Part shown: positions 6,886-14,801 of the stretch, piece after piece
Layout of the letters: every line of letters begins with the position of its first letter
Position numbering within the stretch: the stretch's first letter is position 1
Notes under the pieces: model-generated
Database searches by the model: none
What the model was told of the DNA's origin: nothing
Seen by the model: only the letters and a program-made list of their open reading frames with translations
Source: Firmicutes bacterium UBA1535
GTDB lineage: Bacteria > Bacillota > Clostridia > Tissierellales > Sedimentibacteraceae
Length of the DNA stretch: 14,801 nt
Assembly: GCA_002323775.1 (NCBI GenBank)
Contig: DCPV01000166.1
Location: 1 to 14,801, forward strand
Direction of reading: 5' to 3'
Position numbers and translations under genes: made by a program

Positions 6886-7329
6886 ATGGATATTTTTGTA
6901 CTTTTAGAAAAAATGGAAGATATAATAGATGAAGCAGGAAAGCTCCCTCTAACCAATAAAGTTATTATTGAAAAGGAAGATTTGTTAGAGATAATTAGTG
7001 AAATAAGATTAAAATTACCTGAAGAAATCAATAGAGCTAATTGGGTTGCCAAAGAGAGACAAAGGATATTGACTGAAGCTCAAACAGAGGCAGATAGCTT
7101 GCTTGAAAGAGCTAAAAGACAGCAGGATGGATTATTAAGTGATACTGAAATAATGAAAATGGCAAAGGATAGGGCTAATGAAATTCTTGCTATTGCTGAA
7201 AACAAGGCATATGAAATTAAGGTAAATTCATTGAACTATAGTGATGAATTGTTAGCAAAAATACAAGAAAGATTAGCAGGCTTACTCGATGTAATTGAAG
7301 AAAACAGGAGAGAGCTTAGAAATATTTAA
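6886..7329 (+). CDS. Small coiled-coil protein ('ATPase'/ATP synthase subunit-like), unknown function
   Basis: A 147-residue, highly charged, mostly helical protein without membrane segments. From about residue 55 to the end it forms a long predicted coiled coil rich in A, E, K, R and Q (for example A-K-E-R-Q-R-I-L-T-E-A, A-K-D-R-A-N-E-I-L-A-I-A-E). Such proteins after coaD in Clostridia are often labelled 'ATPase' or 'V-type ATPase subunit H' because the coil resembles ATP synthase stalk subunits; DivIVA-like helices are another look-alike. No Walker motif is present, so an ATPase activity is not supported. Start choice: the ATG at 6877 overlaps the ribosome site GAAAGGA (6871-6877), whereas the ATG at 6886 lies 8 nt after it, so 6886 is preferred. 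It probably belongs to the recG-coaD transcript. Confidence 0.75.
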   Translation: MDIFVLLEKMEDIIDEAGKLPLTNKVIIEKEDLLEIISEIRLKLPEEINRANWVAKERQRILTEAQTEADSLLERAKRQQDGLLSDTEIMKMAKDRANEILAIAENKAYEIKVNSLNYSDELLAKIQERLAGLLDVIEENRRELRNI

Positions 7330-7361
7330 TTGTAAAAAAATAAACTACTGGGGGAGATTTT

Positions 7362-8507
7362 ATGGAAAAAAGATATACAATAGTTATTTTATTAATAGCT
7401 ATACTTGCCTTAGTGTTTTCAATATTTACAACTGATAATGTTTTGACACAAAAATTAAATTTAAACGCAAAAGCTGTTGATAAAGAAATAAATAATACAT
7501 ATTATCATGTCAAGGATAATTACTATATATCAAGGTATGGAAAGATTAATATAGATAATTGGAATAAGGCTGATGATGAAAAAAGCGGATTTAGAAACGC
7601 TAAAGACTTTTTAACTGATGTTGATGATTATGTAAGCTCAATCAGTGATTTTATCGGTATGACTGATTGGGAAGACAAGCATAGGGCACAATATAGGGAC
7701 GACTATTATTTTGAGCCTATTATTGAATTCGGTATTTTTAATAATAAAGATATAGCTTCTTATACTGATTACAATATGAAATTAAGAATTAAGCTTAACA
7801 AGGAAAGCTTTGAGAGAAATTTTTCTACTTTGGCAAGGGATATAACTAAGATTATTGCAAGAAACAGTATATCTAATAGTTTGACAGAGGGTTTGGGCTT
7901 TTATGTTCAAGATGAGCTAGGCTTAAATGTAAACAAGCTTAATTATGGTATAGATATTTTTACTGTTTCAAAAGATTATGTTACTCAAGATTATGAAGAT
8001 ATAATTTCAAAGATAGGTATTTCTTATGGCAATGCAACACGAGATAACAAAGAAGCCTTTTTTATACTGAGCAATTCTTTTTGTAGATATCTGATTAAAA
8101 ATTATGGCATGGATAAATTCATGGAACTATATAAATCCGAATTAGTTGAAACAGCATATGTGGAGATATATGGCTTATACTTAAATGATTTAAAAGCCTC
8201 TTGGATTGAATATGTAAATAATTATGATAGTTATATGAAACTATCAAAAGAGCATTTGACAGATGAAAATAAGAAGATTATAAAATCAGTTGGAAAAATA
8301 AAAAATATTGATGAATTAGGTGGAAGCATAAAAAACAAAGCATTTTTTATATTAGATAGATCCTTTAAAGAATATCTAGTTCGTCAGTTTGGTAAATATA
8401 AATATGATTTGCTAATAAATTCCAAATATGATTATCAAGGTATATATGGAACAAATTTAACAGAATTAAAAAACCTATGGCAGCAGTATGTTAATGGTTT
8501 GGAGTAA
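7362..8507 (+). CDS. Membrane-anchored peptidase MA (gluzincin)-like protein lacking HExxH, duplicated C-terminal module
   Basis: A 381-residue protein with one hydrophobic segment at about residues 5-22 and no lipobox, so it is most likely anchored by its N-terminus and exposed outside the membrane. Residues 172-181 read N-S-L-T-E-G-L-G-F-Y, close to the 'W-x-x-E-G-L-A-x-Y' stretch of peptidase MA/gluzincin proteins, where the glutamate (here E176) is the third zinc ligand. The following region A-F-F-I-L-S-N-S-F-C-R-Y-L-I-K-N-Y-G (232-249) up to L-K-A-S-W-I-E-Y-V (277-285) matches the helical tail typical of that fold. Where HExxH should stand, the best candidate reads R-D-I-T-K (159-163), so no zinc site is visible and the protein is probably not a protease. 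The tail module is repeated at about 325-381. The ribosome site GGGGGAG precedes the ATG. The fold is inferred from motif recall; the function is unknown. Confidence 0.6.
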   Translation: MEKRYTIVILLIAILALVFSIFTTDNVLTQKLNLNAKAVDKEINNTYYHVKDNYYISRYGKINIDNWNKADDEKSGFRNAKDFLTDVDDYVSSISDFIGMTDWEDKHRAQYRDDYYFEPIIEFGIFNNKDIASYTDYNMKLRIKLNKESFERNFSTLARDITKIIARNSISNSLTEGLGFYVQDELGLNVNKLNYGIDIFTVSKDYVTQDYEDIISKIGISYGNATRDNKEAFFILSNSFCRYLIKNYGMDKFMELYKSELVETAYVEIYGLYLNDLKASWIEYVNNYDSYMKLSKEHLTDENKKIIKSVGKIKNIDELGGSIKNKAFFILDRSFKEYLVRQFGKYKYDLLINSKYDYQGIYGTNLTELKNLWQQYVNGLE

Positions 8508-8542
8508 GAGTGTATTTAAAATTTGAGATACACTCTTTTTTT
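8506..8542 (+). terminator. Intrinsic terminator overlapping a stop codon
   Basis: A perfect 10-bp stem is made by 8506-8515 and 8528-8537 (AAGAGTGTAT / ATACACTCTT) with a 12-nt loop, followed by a T run (8536-8542). The left arm includes the last two bases of the TAA of the preceding gene. It should end most transcripts of the asp23-recG-coaD cluster. The sbcD ATG is only 26 nt beyond it. Confidence 0.9.
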
Positions 8543-8568
8543 AAAATAAACAATCGGAGGGACAAAGG

Positions 8569-9732
8569 ATGAAATTTTTTCATTTATCGGATTTACATAT
8601 AGGTAAGCAGTTGAATCATTATAATTTAAGAGACGACCAAGTATTCATTCTTAATCAGCTTGTTGAAAAGTCTAAAGAGTTAAGACCTGATGCTATAGTA
8701 ATTGCGGGAGATATATATGATAAATCTATTCCTTCGGCAGAGGCAGTTACTGTTTTTGACGATTTTCTTACAAAAATTTCACAAATTCAGCCCTCAATAC
8801 CCGTTTTTATAATCGCCGGCAATCATGATTCGGCAGAAAGACTTGACTTTGCAAATTCTATTCTAGCAAAACATAATGTTTTCATAGCTGGCTTGCCGCC
8901 AAGAGATAAAGATGAATATTTGAAAAAAATAACTTTAAATGATGAATTTGGTGAGGTGGATTTCTATTTATTGCCATTTTTAAAGCCCGGATATGTCAGA
9001 CATTTGTTTGAAGATGGCGATATAACAAGCTATGACGATGCCGTGAGAAAAATTATTGAAAGAGAAAATATTGATTATAGCAAGAGAAATGTCTTGGTTT
9101 CACATCAATTTTTTACATTTAAAGACCTTAAACCCGAGACCTGTGATTCTGAGATAAGCTTAATATCAGTGGGTGGACTTGATAATGTTGATGTATCTGC
9201 TGTAAAAGATTTTGATTATGTAGCTTTAGGACACATACATGGACCGCAGAAAATCGGATATGAGCATATCAGATATACTGGCACTTTGTTAAAATACTCG
9301 GTGAGTGAGAGAAATCACAATAAGTCATTTACTGTTGTAAATATGCAAAATAAAAATGATGCAATAAAAATAGAACAGATTAAGCTTAAGCCCTTGCGTG
9401 ATTTAAGATTAGAGGAAGGGCTTTTAGAAGAAATAATTTCCAGAGCTACGAAAGATAATAAGGATGATTATGTTAGTGTAATCCTTAAGGATGAAATAGA
9501 CCAGTACAAGCCTAAGGATCAATTAGAAAATGTTTATTCTCATATACTGGAAATAAGAGTTGATAATTCAAGAACTCGTTCCAAGCTTGAAGCATCAAGC
9601 GAAGAAATAGAAATTGATAATCCTGTAACAGCATTTGAAAAATTCTTTTTTGATATGCAAAGTCGTGAAATGACAGAAGATGAAAGAAAAGCAATAGTTG
9701 AGATTGTATCACATATAAAAGAGAGCGAATAA
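8569..9732 (+). CDS. sbcD: Nuclease SbcCD subunit D (Mre11-type exonuclease)
   Basis: SbcD is the Mre11-like nuclease of the SbcCD complex, which cuts hairpins, palindromes and blocked DNA ends with SbcC. The 387-residue protein has all phosphoesterase motifs: D-L-H (D8, H10), G-D-I-Y-D (D48), G-N-H-D (N85, H86), S-H-Q (H179) and G-H-I-H (H222, H224). The C-terminal part (from about 260) fits the SbcD capping domain. Length is typical. The ATG has a GGAGGG about 9 nt upstream, inside the 26-nt gap after a strong terminator. No good promoter is visible there; TTGAGA at 8523-8528 lacks a matching -10. Expression may therefore rely on readthrough or on a promoter inside the upstream gene. sbcC begins 16 nt downstream. 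Confidence 0.96.
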   Translation: MKFFHLSDLHIGKQLNHYNLRDDQVFILNQLVEKSKELRPDAIVIAGDIYDKSIPSAEAVTVFDDFLTKISQIQPSIPVFIIAGNHDSAERLDFANSILAKHNVFIAGLPPRDKDEYLKKITLNDEFGEVDFYLLPFLKPGYVRHLFEDGDITSYDDAVRKIIERENIDYSKRNVLVSHQFFTFKDLKPETCDSEISLISVGGLDNVDVSAVKDFDYVALGHIHGPQKIGYEHIRYTGTLLKYSVSERNHNKSFTVVNMQNKNDAIKIEQIKLKPLRDLRLEEGLLEEIISRATKDNKDDYVSVILKDEIDQYKPKDQLENVYSHILEIRVDNSRTRSKLEASSEEIEIDNPVTAFEKFFFDMQSREMTEDERKAIVEIVSHIKESE

Positions 9733-9748
9733 GTAGGAGAAAGAATAG

Positions 9749-12700
9749 ATGAAGCCAATAAAAATTGTAATATCAGCCTTTGGCTCTTATGCAGACAAAA
9801 CAGAAATAAGCTTTGAAGAAGTTAATAGTGGTATATTTTTAATAGCAGGTGATACTGGTGCTGGTAAAACCACTATTTTTGATGCAATAACCTATGCTCT
9901 GTATGAGCAGACAAGCGGTGGTGTCAGAGACGGCAATATGATGAGAAGCCAGTTTTCAAATGATGATATACCTACCTATGTTGAGCTTACTTTTAAATAT
10001 CAAGATAAAGTATATAAAATAAACAGAAATCCACAGTATGAAAGGCGTTCTAAAAGAAAAACAGCTGATGGGACTGGTTATACTATAGAAGCACCAAAGG
10101 TCACACTTAGCTTGCCTGATGGTAAGGATTTTATTGGCAATAAAACTGAAACGAATAACAAAATAGTTGAAATTTTGGGTATAGACAAAGATCAATTTAC
10201 ACAAATCGCCATGATAGCACAGGGTGATTTTTTGAAATTATTGCATGCAAATTCTGATGAAAGAAAAAGAATTTTTTCCAAGATATTTGATACAAAAATT
10301 TATAATAAAATTGGAGAGGCTCTCCAAAATAAAATCAGAGAAATTAATGCTGACTTAGCTAAAAATAAAACTCTTTGCGAGCATGAATTAAAGAATATAA
10401 CATACTTGGATGAAAGTATATACAAAGAACAATGGTCTGTTATGCTTTTTAATTTTGAGTTTAAAACTGATGATATATTAGAATTTATCAGCAAAATAAA
10501 TGATGAAATAAAAGAAAAAGAGCAAGATATAAACAATCAAAAAGACAGTACGCAAGAAAAGTTTAATAGTATAAATTCCCTTATAGACAATGCAGAAACA
10601 GTAAATACCTTATTTAAAAAGCTAAAGCTTTCACAAAATGTAAAAATAGAGCTTGAGAGTAAATATGATGAGCAAAAAATAAAGGAAAAGAAGCTTGACA
10701 GTGCTAAAAAAGCTGAAAAAGTTAAGGCTGATGAAGCTATATATATTAATAAATTAAAGACATTAGCAGAAATTAGAGAAAGAGTAGTTAACTTAAATAA
10801 TTGGCTAAAAGAAAACGAAAGTAAATTAGTAAATTTATCCGAAGAACTTGAAGCTTGTGAGAAAAACAAGCTTGAAAATGAAGAAAAATTGACTGGTTAT
10901 ATTACTAGAATAGATGATACTTTAGCTAAGTACGATGAATTAGAAGTAAAGAAAGGCTTATTATCCACATTACATAAAGAAAAAGTATTGTTTGAACAAA
11001 ATATTAGTGCATTAAAAAATGATATAGAAAATAAAAGATTGTCTATGTTGAAATTAGAAAGTGAACAGGACGGTCTAAAAAATTGTTATGAGATTTATAC
11101 TGAAATACAGCTAAAAGTTAAATATGCTGAAAATAGGGTAGTTGAGCTTGAAGAATTAAATAAGCTTGCAAATGAATTGATTTTTTCAAAGGGAAAATAT
11201 GATGTAAGTATAAGTGAGGCAAATACTGCTTTTGAAGCTTATTCAAAATTAAACAGCATATATGAGGAAATGTATCGGGCATTTTTAGCTGAACAGGCTG
11301 GGATACTTGCAAAAGAAAGACTTATTGATAATATGCCATGTCCTGTTTGCGGTTCAGTAGTGCATCCCGATATTGCCTCTGTTTCAGAATATGCACCTAC
11401 ACAAGCTGATGTAGAAAACTCAAAAAAAGAGCGTGATAAGGCAGAAAAACAAAACAGTTTTGCTAATGAGAAACTACAGGTAGCTAAACAAGCATATGAA
11501 TTGAAATTTGAGACAGTTTTAAATAAGGCAAATCAGATGCTTGGAAAAGGCTCTGAGAGTGAAACAGAAAGAATTACTGATTTGAACCTTGTTATTGAAA
11601 CTTTAGAAAATTCTAAAAACAAATCAATTTCTTTAAATTTATTGACCATTACAGAGATGATTGACAAAGTCTTAGAAAATTCTAAAAAAGAATTAGTACA
11701 AGATAAAAAAGGTTTTGAAATTGCAGAAAGCAACAAAAACAAGTATGAAAATAATATAAAATCCTTAGATAATATATCTAAAGATTTAGCAAATAAAACC
11801 ACTAATTTGGATGAAATCACCAATAAATACAATGAAGTAAATTTGAGTTTTACAACACTAAGTACAAGTATAGATGAGCTTAAAAAACAATTATTGTTTG
11901 AAACTAAAGGCGAGGCAATTAATAAAATTAATACTTGTAGAGCTAATCTAAAAGCATTAAATGATGCTGTGATAAATGCTACAAATAATTTTAATAGCTT
12001 GTCAAGTGAAGTAGGAATTAAAAAAGGTCAACAAAAATCAGAAATGGAAAGTGGGAAAACAACCAAGGCTGAGACGGAAGAATTTAAAAGCTTATATTAT
12101 AATGCTTTAAGTAACAATGGTTTTATTGATGAAGAAGAATACAGAAACTCAAAGTTAAGCTCTGAGCTAATTGAAGCTTTACAAACTGATATTGACAGCT
12201 ATAATAAAAAATTGTCAGATATAAGCTATGAGATTAAAATTTATACGGAGCAAACAGAAGGAAAATCAGAAGTCGCTATTGATAGTATGCTTAAAACAAA
12301 GAATGATTTGAAAGCAGAATTACAGGAAATTGAAAAGCAATTCAAAACGATATATACATTAAGCAAAAAGAATTCTGATGCTAAAGCAAATATAGAAAAG
12401 CTGTTTAAAGAAAGAAAAGAAATAAGAGCTAAGTATGAAATCTATGATTCGCTCAATAAAACAGCTAATGGAAAAATAAGTGAAAAAATAAAGATGGATT
12501 TTGAGACTTATGTACAAAGGCAATACTTCAATATGATTATAACTGCTGCAAATAAAAGATTAGATAAAATGTCCTCAGGACAATTTTTATTACAATGCAG
12601 AGATATAACTGATTTAGGTAATAGAGGGCCTGTAGGGCTTGATTTAGACATTTACAGCCTTATAACTGATACAACAAGAGATATCAAAACCTTATCAGGA

Positions 12701-12982
12701 GGAGAGTCGTTTATGGCTGCACTTTCTATGGCCTTGGGACTTTCTGATGTAATACAGTCAACAGTTGGTGCAGTGCATTTAGATACAATGTTCATAGATG
12801 AGGGCTTTGGCTCATTAGATGACAATGCGAGAGTACAGGCGATAAGTGTATTAAATGAATTAGCAGGCAACAACAGGCTAGTAGGGATTATATCCCATGT
12901 AAGTGAACTAAAGGAACAGATTGAAAATAAGCTTCTTGTAAAGAAAAGTGAAAAAGGAAGTAAGGTTTTTTGGGCAGAGTAG
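9749..12982 (+). CDS. sbcC: Nuclease SbcCD subunit C (Rad50-like SMC ATPase)
   Basis: SbcC is the Rad50-type ATPase that holds DNA ends and drives the SbcD nuclease. At 1077 residues it is of normal family length and intact. The N-terminal head has the F-G-S-Y-A-D-K-T start typical of the family and Walker A G-D-T-G-A-G-K-T-T at 34-42, then Q-G-D-F-L-K-L-L near 157-164. Two long, K/E/N-rich coiled-coil arms flank the zinc hook C-P-V-C-G (C531, C534) almost exactly mid-protein. The C-terminal head carries the ABC signature L-S-G-G-E-S (982-987), Walker B with D1017-E1018 in F-I-D-E-G-F-G-S-L-D, and the H of I-I-S-H. The ribosome site GTAGGAG lies shortly before the ATG. It forms an operon with sbcD and probably with the phosphoesterase gene 60 nt downstream. 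Confidence 0.97.
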   Translation: MKPIKIVISAFGSYADKTEISFEEVNSGIFLIAGDTGAGKTTIFDAITYALYEQTSGGVRDGNMMRSQFSNDDIPTYVELTFKYQDKVYKINRNPQYERRSKRKTADGTGYTIEAPKVTLSLPDGKDFIGNKTETNNKIVEILGIDKDQFTQIAMIAQGDFLKLLHANSDERKRIFSKIFDTKIYNKIGEALQNKIREINADLAKNKTLCEHELKNITYLDESIYKEQWSVMLFNFEFKTDDILEFISKINDEIKEKEQDINNQKDSTQEKFNSINSLIDNAETVNTLFKKLKLSQNVKIELESKYDEQKIKEKKLDSAKKAEKVKADEAIYINKLKTLAEIRERVVNLNNWLKENESKLVNLSEELEACEKNKLENEEKLTGYITRIDDTLAKYDELEVKKGLLSTLHKEKVLFEQNISALKNDIENKRLSMLKLESEQDGLKNCYEIYTEIQLKVKYAENRVVELEELNKLANELIFSKGKYDVSISEANTAFEAYSKLNSIYEEMYRAFLAEQAGILAKERLIDNMPCPVCGSVVHPDIASVSEYAPTQADVENSKKERDKAEKQNSFANEKLQVAKQAYELKFETVLNKANQMLGKGSESETERITDLNLVIETLENSKNKSISLNLLTITEMIDKVLENSKKELVQDKKGFEIAESNKNKYENNIKSLDNISKDLANKTTNLDEITNKYNEVNLSFTTLSTSIDELKKQLLFETKGEAINKINTCRANLKALNDAVINATNNFNSLSSEVGIKKGQQKSEMESGKTTKAETEEFKSLYYNALSNNGFIDEEEYRNSKLSSELIEALQTDIDSYNKKLSDISYEIKIYTEQTEGKSEVAIDSMLKTKNDLKAELQEIEKQFKTIYTLSKKNSDAKANIEKLFKERKEIRAKYEIYDSLNKTANGKISEKIKMDFETYVQRQYFNMIITAANKRLDKMSSGQFLLQCRDITDLGNRGPVGLDLDIYSLITDTTRDIKTLSGGESFMAALSMALGLSDVIQSTVGAVHLDTMFIDEGFGSLDDNARVQAISVLNELAGNNRLVGIISHVSELKEQIENKLLVKKSEKGSKVFWAE

Positions 12983-13042
12983 TCATGCAGAAGTTTAAAA
13001 ATTCAGACGATAATTTGAACAATAGAAAAGAGGATTAGTATA

Positions 13043-13804
13043 ATGGCAACATATGTAATAAGTGATATACATGGGCAATTAAATAAATTTAAAGAAATGT
13101 TAGCTTTAATAAATTTTAAATATGATGCTTCAGATGAATTACACATATTAGGAGATATGGTAGATTGGGGTAAGCAAAGCCTTGAAGCTCTATTATATTG
13201 CAAGGAATTGGAAGAAAAATATAGCTTTGTTCATCTATACAGAGGAAATCATGAACATATGATGTTAAAAAATCTTATTAATAGAGATTATGAAGATAAT
13301 TTTGAGAATATTAAAAATGGAAACTGGTATGCGAACAACGGAGGCTATGAAACATATGGGGCTTTTCAAAAATTGAATAAATCAAAGCAGGAAGAAATAA
13401 TCCAATTTTTAGAGCAGTTGCCATATTTTAATGATAAAGAAGAGGTTAATGGGCAAAAATTTTATCTTGCACACGCAGCAGCGTATACTGATAGTCCAAA
13501 TGATGTGCCACAGACTTATAAACGCAAACAGATACACGAGGATGGATTTCATTTTGTAATATGGCATAGATATGGAGAGATTGATGAAACCTTTGCAGAT
13601 GAAAAATATAAAGGCTATATCCTCATACATGGTCATACCATAACAAAAGTAACAGGTAAAGACGGACGCTATGTTATACATAGAACAAATGATAGAATTT
13701 GCATAGATTGCGGTGCAAAAATGATGTTTAAACCTGAGGAATATCCTGAGTATAGATTGGGATGCTTGCGATTAGATGATATGACTGAGTTTTACATCAA
13801 TTAG
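13043..13804 (+). CDS. PPP-family metallophosphoesterase (serine/threonine phosphatase-like)
   Basis: A 253-residue calcineurin-like phosphoesterase of the PPP type, the group that includes bacterial Ser/Thr protein phosphatases (PrpA/PrpB), PrpE and ApaH. All metal-binding motifs are present: S-D-I-H-G-Q (D8, H10), L-G-D-M-V-D-W-G (D38), Y-R-G-N-H-E (N69, H70), L-A-H-A-A (H144) and I-H-G-H-T (H196, H198), followed by I-D-C-G-A (221-225), which is typical of this group. No membrane segment or extra domain is seen. Substrate could be phosphoproteins or dinucleotide polyphosphates; the sequence alone does not decide. The ATG follows an AAGAGGA-type ribosome site. It is the last gene of the sbcDC run, 60 nt after sbcC with no terminator between. 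No link in function to SbcCD is known to me. Confidence 0.9.
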   Translation: MATYVISDIHGQLNKFKEMLALINFKYDASDELHILGDMVDWGKQSLEALLYCKELEEKYSFVHLYRGNHEHMMLKNLINRDYEDNFENIKNGNWYANNGGYETYGAFQKLNKSKQEEIIQFLEQLPYFNDKEEVNGQKFYLAHAAAYTDSPNDVPQTYKRKQIHEDGFHFVIWHRYGEIDETFADEKYKGYILIHGHTITKVTGKDGRYVIHRTNDRICIDCGAKMMFKPEEYPEYRLGCLRLDDMTEFYIN

Positions 13805-13813
13805 TTGGCTGAA

Positions 13814-13844
13814 TAATATAATAAAAAAGATGTTTATTATATTA
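13814..13844. terminator. AT-only hairpin between convergent genes
   Basis: A perfect 12-bp stem pairs 13814-13825 with 13833-13844 around a 7-nt loop, starting 10 nt after the phosphoesterase stop. It is made only of A and T, and no clear T run follows on either strand. It is placed where a bidirectional terminator would be expected between this gene and the convergent ylbJ-like gene, but it would be a weak one. Confidence 0.35.
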
Positions 13845-13870
13845 GATACTGATGTACAAATATGACATAA

Positions 13871-14801
13871 TTAGAACATAAGAAGCATAATTACAGCAAT
13901 AAGTGAAGAAATTATGCCATGTACAAATTTTACTTTGATATAATCAAGTATATTTATTTCAATGTTGTTGCTTACACTTACGGTTTGGAAAATTATAGAA
14001 AAACCTGAGAAGCTTATTAAAAAGTTTAGTATTATAAGTTTTACTTCGATTGGTAACGACGATGAACAAGTTATATTGCAACCATTTGTCATCTCAAGGA
14101 CACCTGTAGATAAAGCTACTATAATTTGCCTAACTGGATTTGCAGTTGCTATGCTTGAATTTGTATCTATGGATACTATTGACATTATGTATTCGGATAA
14201 TATTGAAAAAATAACAATTACTCCTGCCACTGTCAGTATGCTTATTACTGATTTAGATATAGCGTTACTAAAGGCCTCATTAAAGGATATAGTTTTGATG
14301 AGGCTTTCTTTTTTTGCTTTTTTTATACTTACAAAGTCCTTTTTCATAAATTTTGACAGCACAATCGCTCCGATGTAGTGCGGAAGTACTAAATACAGTA
14401 AAAAACTTGTATCTTTAAGCATTGACATCACAATAACAGCAGAAATAAATTGAAAACTGCATAAATTAGTAAAGCTTAAAAGATAATTAGCCTCAGCTTT
14501 AGAAATCCTATTGCTTTTAATCATTAAATCTGTTGAGAAAGCTCCTGAGGGATAGCCCGATATAGCTCCTATAATAAATGGTATAGCTGCAAATGAACTG
14601 CCTAGTAATCGCTTGGATAATGATGATACCTTTTCTAATACATCATATAAAAAACTGTATTGAAGCAATATATTTGATAAAATGAACATAGGAAATAAAA
14701 CGGGCAATATCTTACTATACCACAGAGTAATTCCGCTTATAGCTCCTGACCTGACAATATTTGGCTGAATAAAGAATATTATAATCAAAATTAAAGCAAA
14801 T
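13871..14801 (-). CDS. ylbJ: Sporulation integral membrane protein YlbJ-like (Gate/nucleoside-recognition domain), 5' end missing
   Basis: This frame is open from the right edge down to a TAA at 13871-13873. At least 309 residues are present; the start probably lies beyond the window, because a hydrophobic stretch (F-A-L-I-L-I-I-I-F-F) already runs through the edge and no ribosome site precedes the TTG at 14788. The protein is highly hydrophobic with about eight membrane segments. Motifs of the YlbJ family are T-L-W-Y-S-K-I-L-P-V-L-F-P-M-F-I-L-S-N-I near the N-terminus and I-S-G-Y-P-S-G-A, the 'GYP' motif of the Gate domain. In B. subtilis ylbJ is controlled by the mother-cell factor sigma-E and is needed for proper spore cortex. 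The promoter region is outside the window. Location convergent to the coaD side of the cluster fits the usual Firmicutes neighbourhood. Other Gate-domain transporters are a less likely alternative. Confidence 0.85.
   Translation of the reverse strand, partial: FALILIIIFFIQPNIVRSGAISGITLWYSKILPVLFPMFILSNILLQYSFLYDVLEKVSSLSKRLLGSSFAAIPFIIGAISGYPSGAFSTDLMIKSNRISKAEANYLLSFTNLCSFQFISAVIVMSMLKDTSFLLYLVLPHYIGAIVLSKFMKKDFVSIKKAKKESLIKTISFNEAFSNAISKSVISILTVAGVIVIFSILSEYIMSIVSIDTNSSIATANPVRQIIVALSTGVLEMTNGCNITCSSSLPIEVKLIILNFLISFSGFSIIFQTVSVSNNIEINILDYIKVKFVHGIISSLIAVIMLLMF

Noticed and set aside
8569..13804. SbcDC plus phosphatase as an anti-phage defence island
   Set aside because: SbcCD is a standard repair nuclease with canonical motifs here, and there are no toxin, integrase, phage or other defence genes nearby.
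13962..14378. 138-codon plus-strand frame
   Set aside because: It is the antisense shadow of the ylbJ-like gene, which has clear family motifs, and it has no ribosome site.

Overview
The window looks like a piece of chromosome from a low-GC, endospore-forming member of the Clostridia (Firmicutes). The reasons are the AT-rich coding style, strong GGAGG-type ribosome binding sites, use of TTG starts, the Firmicutes order rpmB <-> asp23-like / DAK2 kinase / recG / rsmD / coaD, and a YlbJ-type sporulation membrane protein. No species call is possible from the sequence alone. A family such as Peptostreptococcaceae or a relative is only a guess. No mobile element, phage gene, CRISPR array, tRNA or rRNA was seen.

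Layout. (1) 1-904, minus strand: a pyridoxamine-5'-phosphate-oxidase-like flavoprotein followed by a DUF6273-like gene that runs off the left edge. (2) 1014-1367, minus strand: rpmB (zinc-ribbon ribosomal protein L28) with a candidate extended -10 promoter and an excellent intrinsic terminator. (3) 1415-8542, plus strand: a long housekeeping cluster opening with an extended -10 promoter and a leader of about 125 nt. It encodes an Asp23/Gls24-family protein, a FakA-like fatty-acid kinase, RecG, RsmD, CoaD, a small coiled-coil protein and a membrane-anchored protein resembling a decayed peptidase MA (gluzincin). It closes with a strong terminator that overlaps the last stop codon. A palindromic repeat-like element sits between the FakA-like gene and recG. 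(4) 8569-13804, plus strand: sbcD, sbcC and a PPP-type metallophosphoesterase, starting only 26 nt after the terminator. (5) 13871-14801, minus strand: a convergent ylbJ-like gene cut by the right edge.

How the genes fit together. Most are basic cell functions: ribosome (L28, 16S rRNA m2G966 methylation by RsmD), coenzyme A synthesis (CoaD), use of exogenous fatty acids (FakA-like), and repair of stalled forks and hairpin DNA (RecG, SbcCD). In many Clostridia, as I recall, coaD and a small coiled-coil gene lie next to a convergent ylbJ. Here the pseudo-peptidase, sbcDC and the phosphoesterase lie between, so that block is the likely lineage-specific part.

I did not find a convincing new multi-gene system. 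The most original item is the protein at 7362-8507. It has an N-terminal membrane anchor, a gluzincin-like fold signature in which the zinc-binding HExxH seems to be lost, and a tandem duplication of its C-terminal module. The palindromic element before recG and the structured leader before asp23 are secondary leads.
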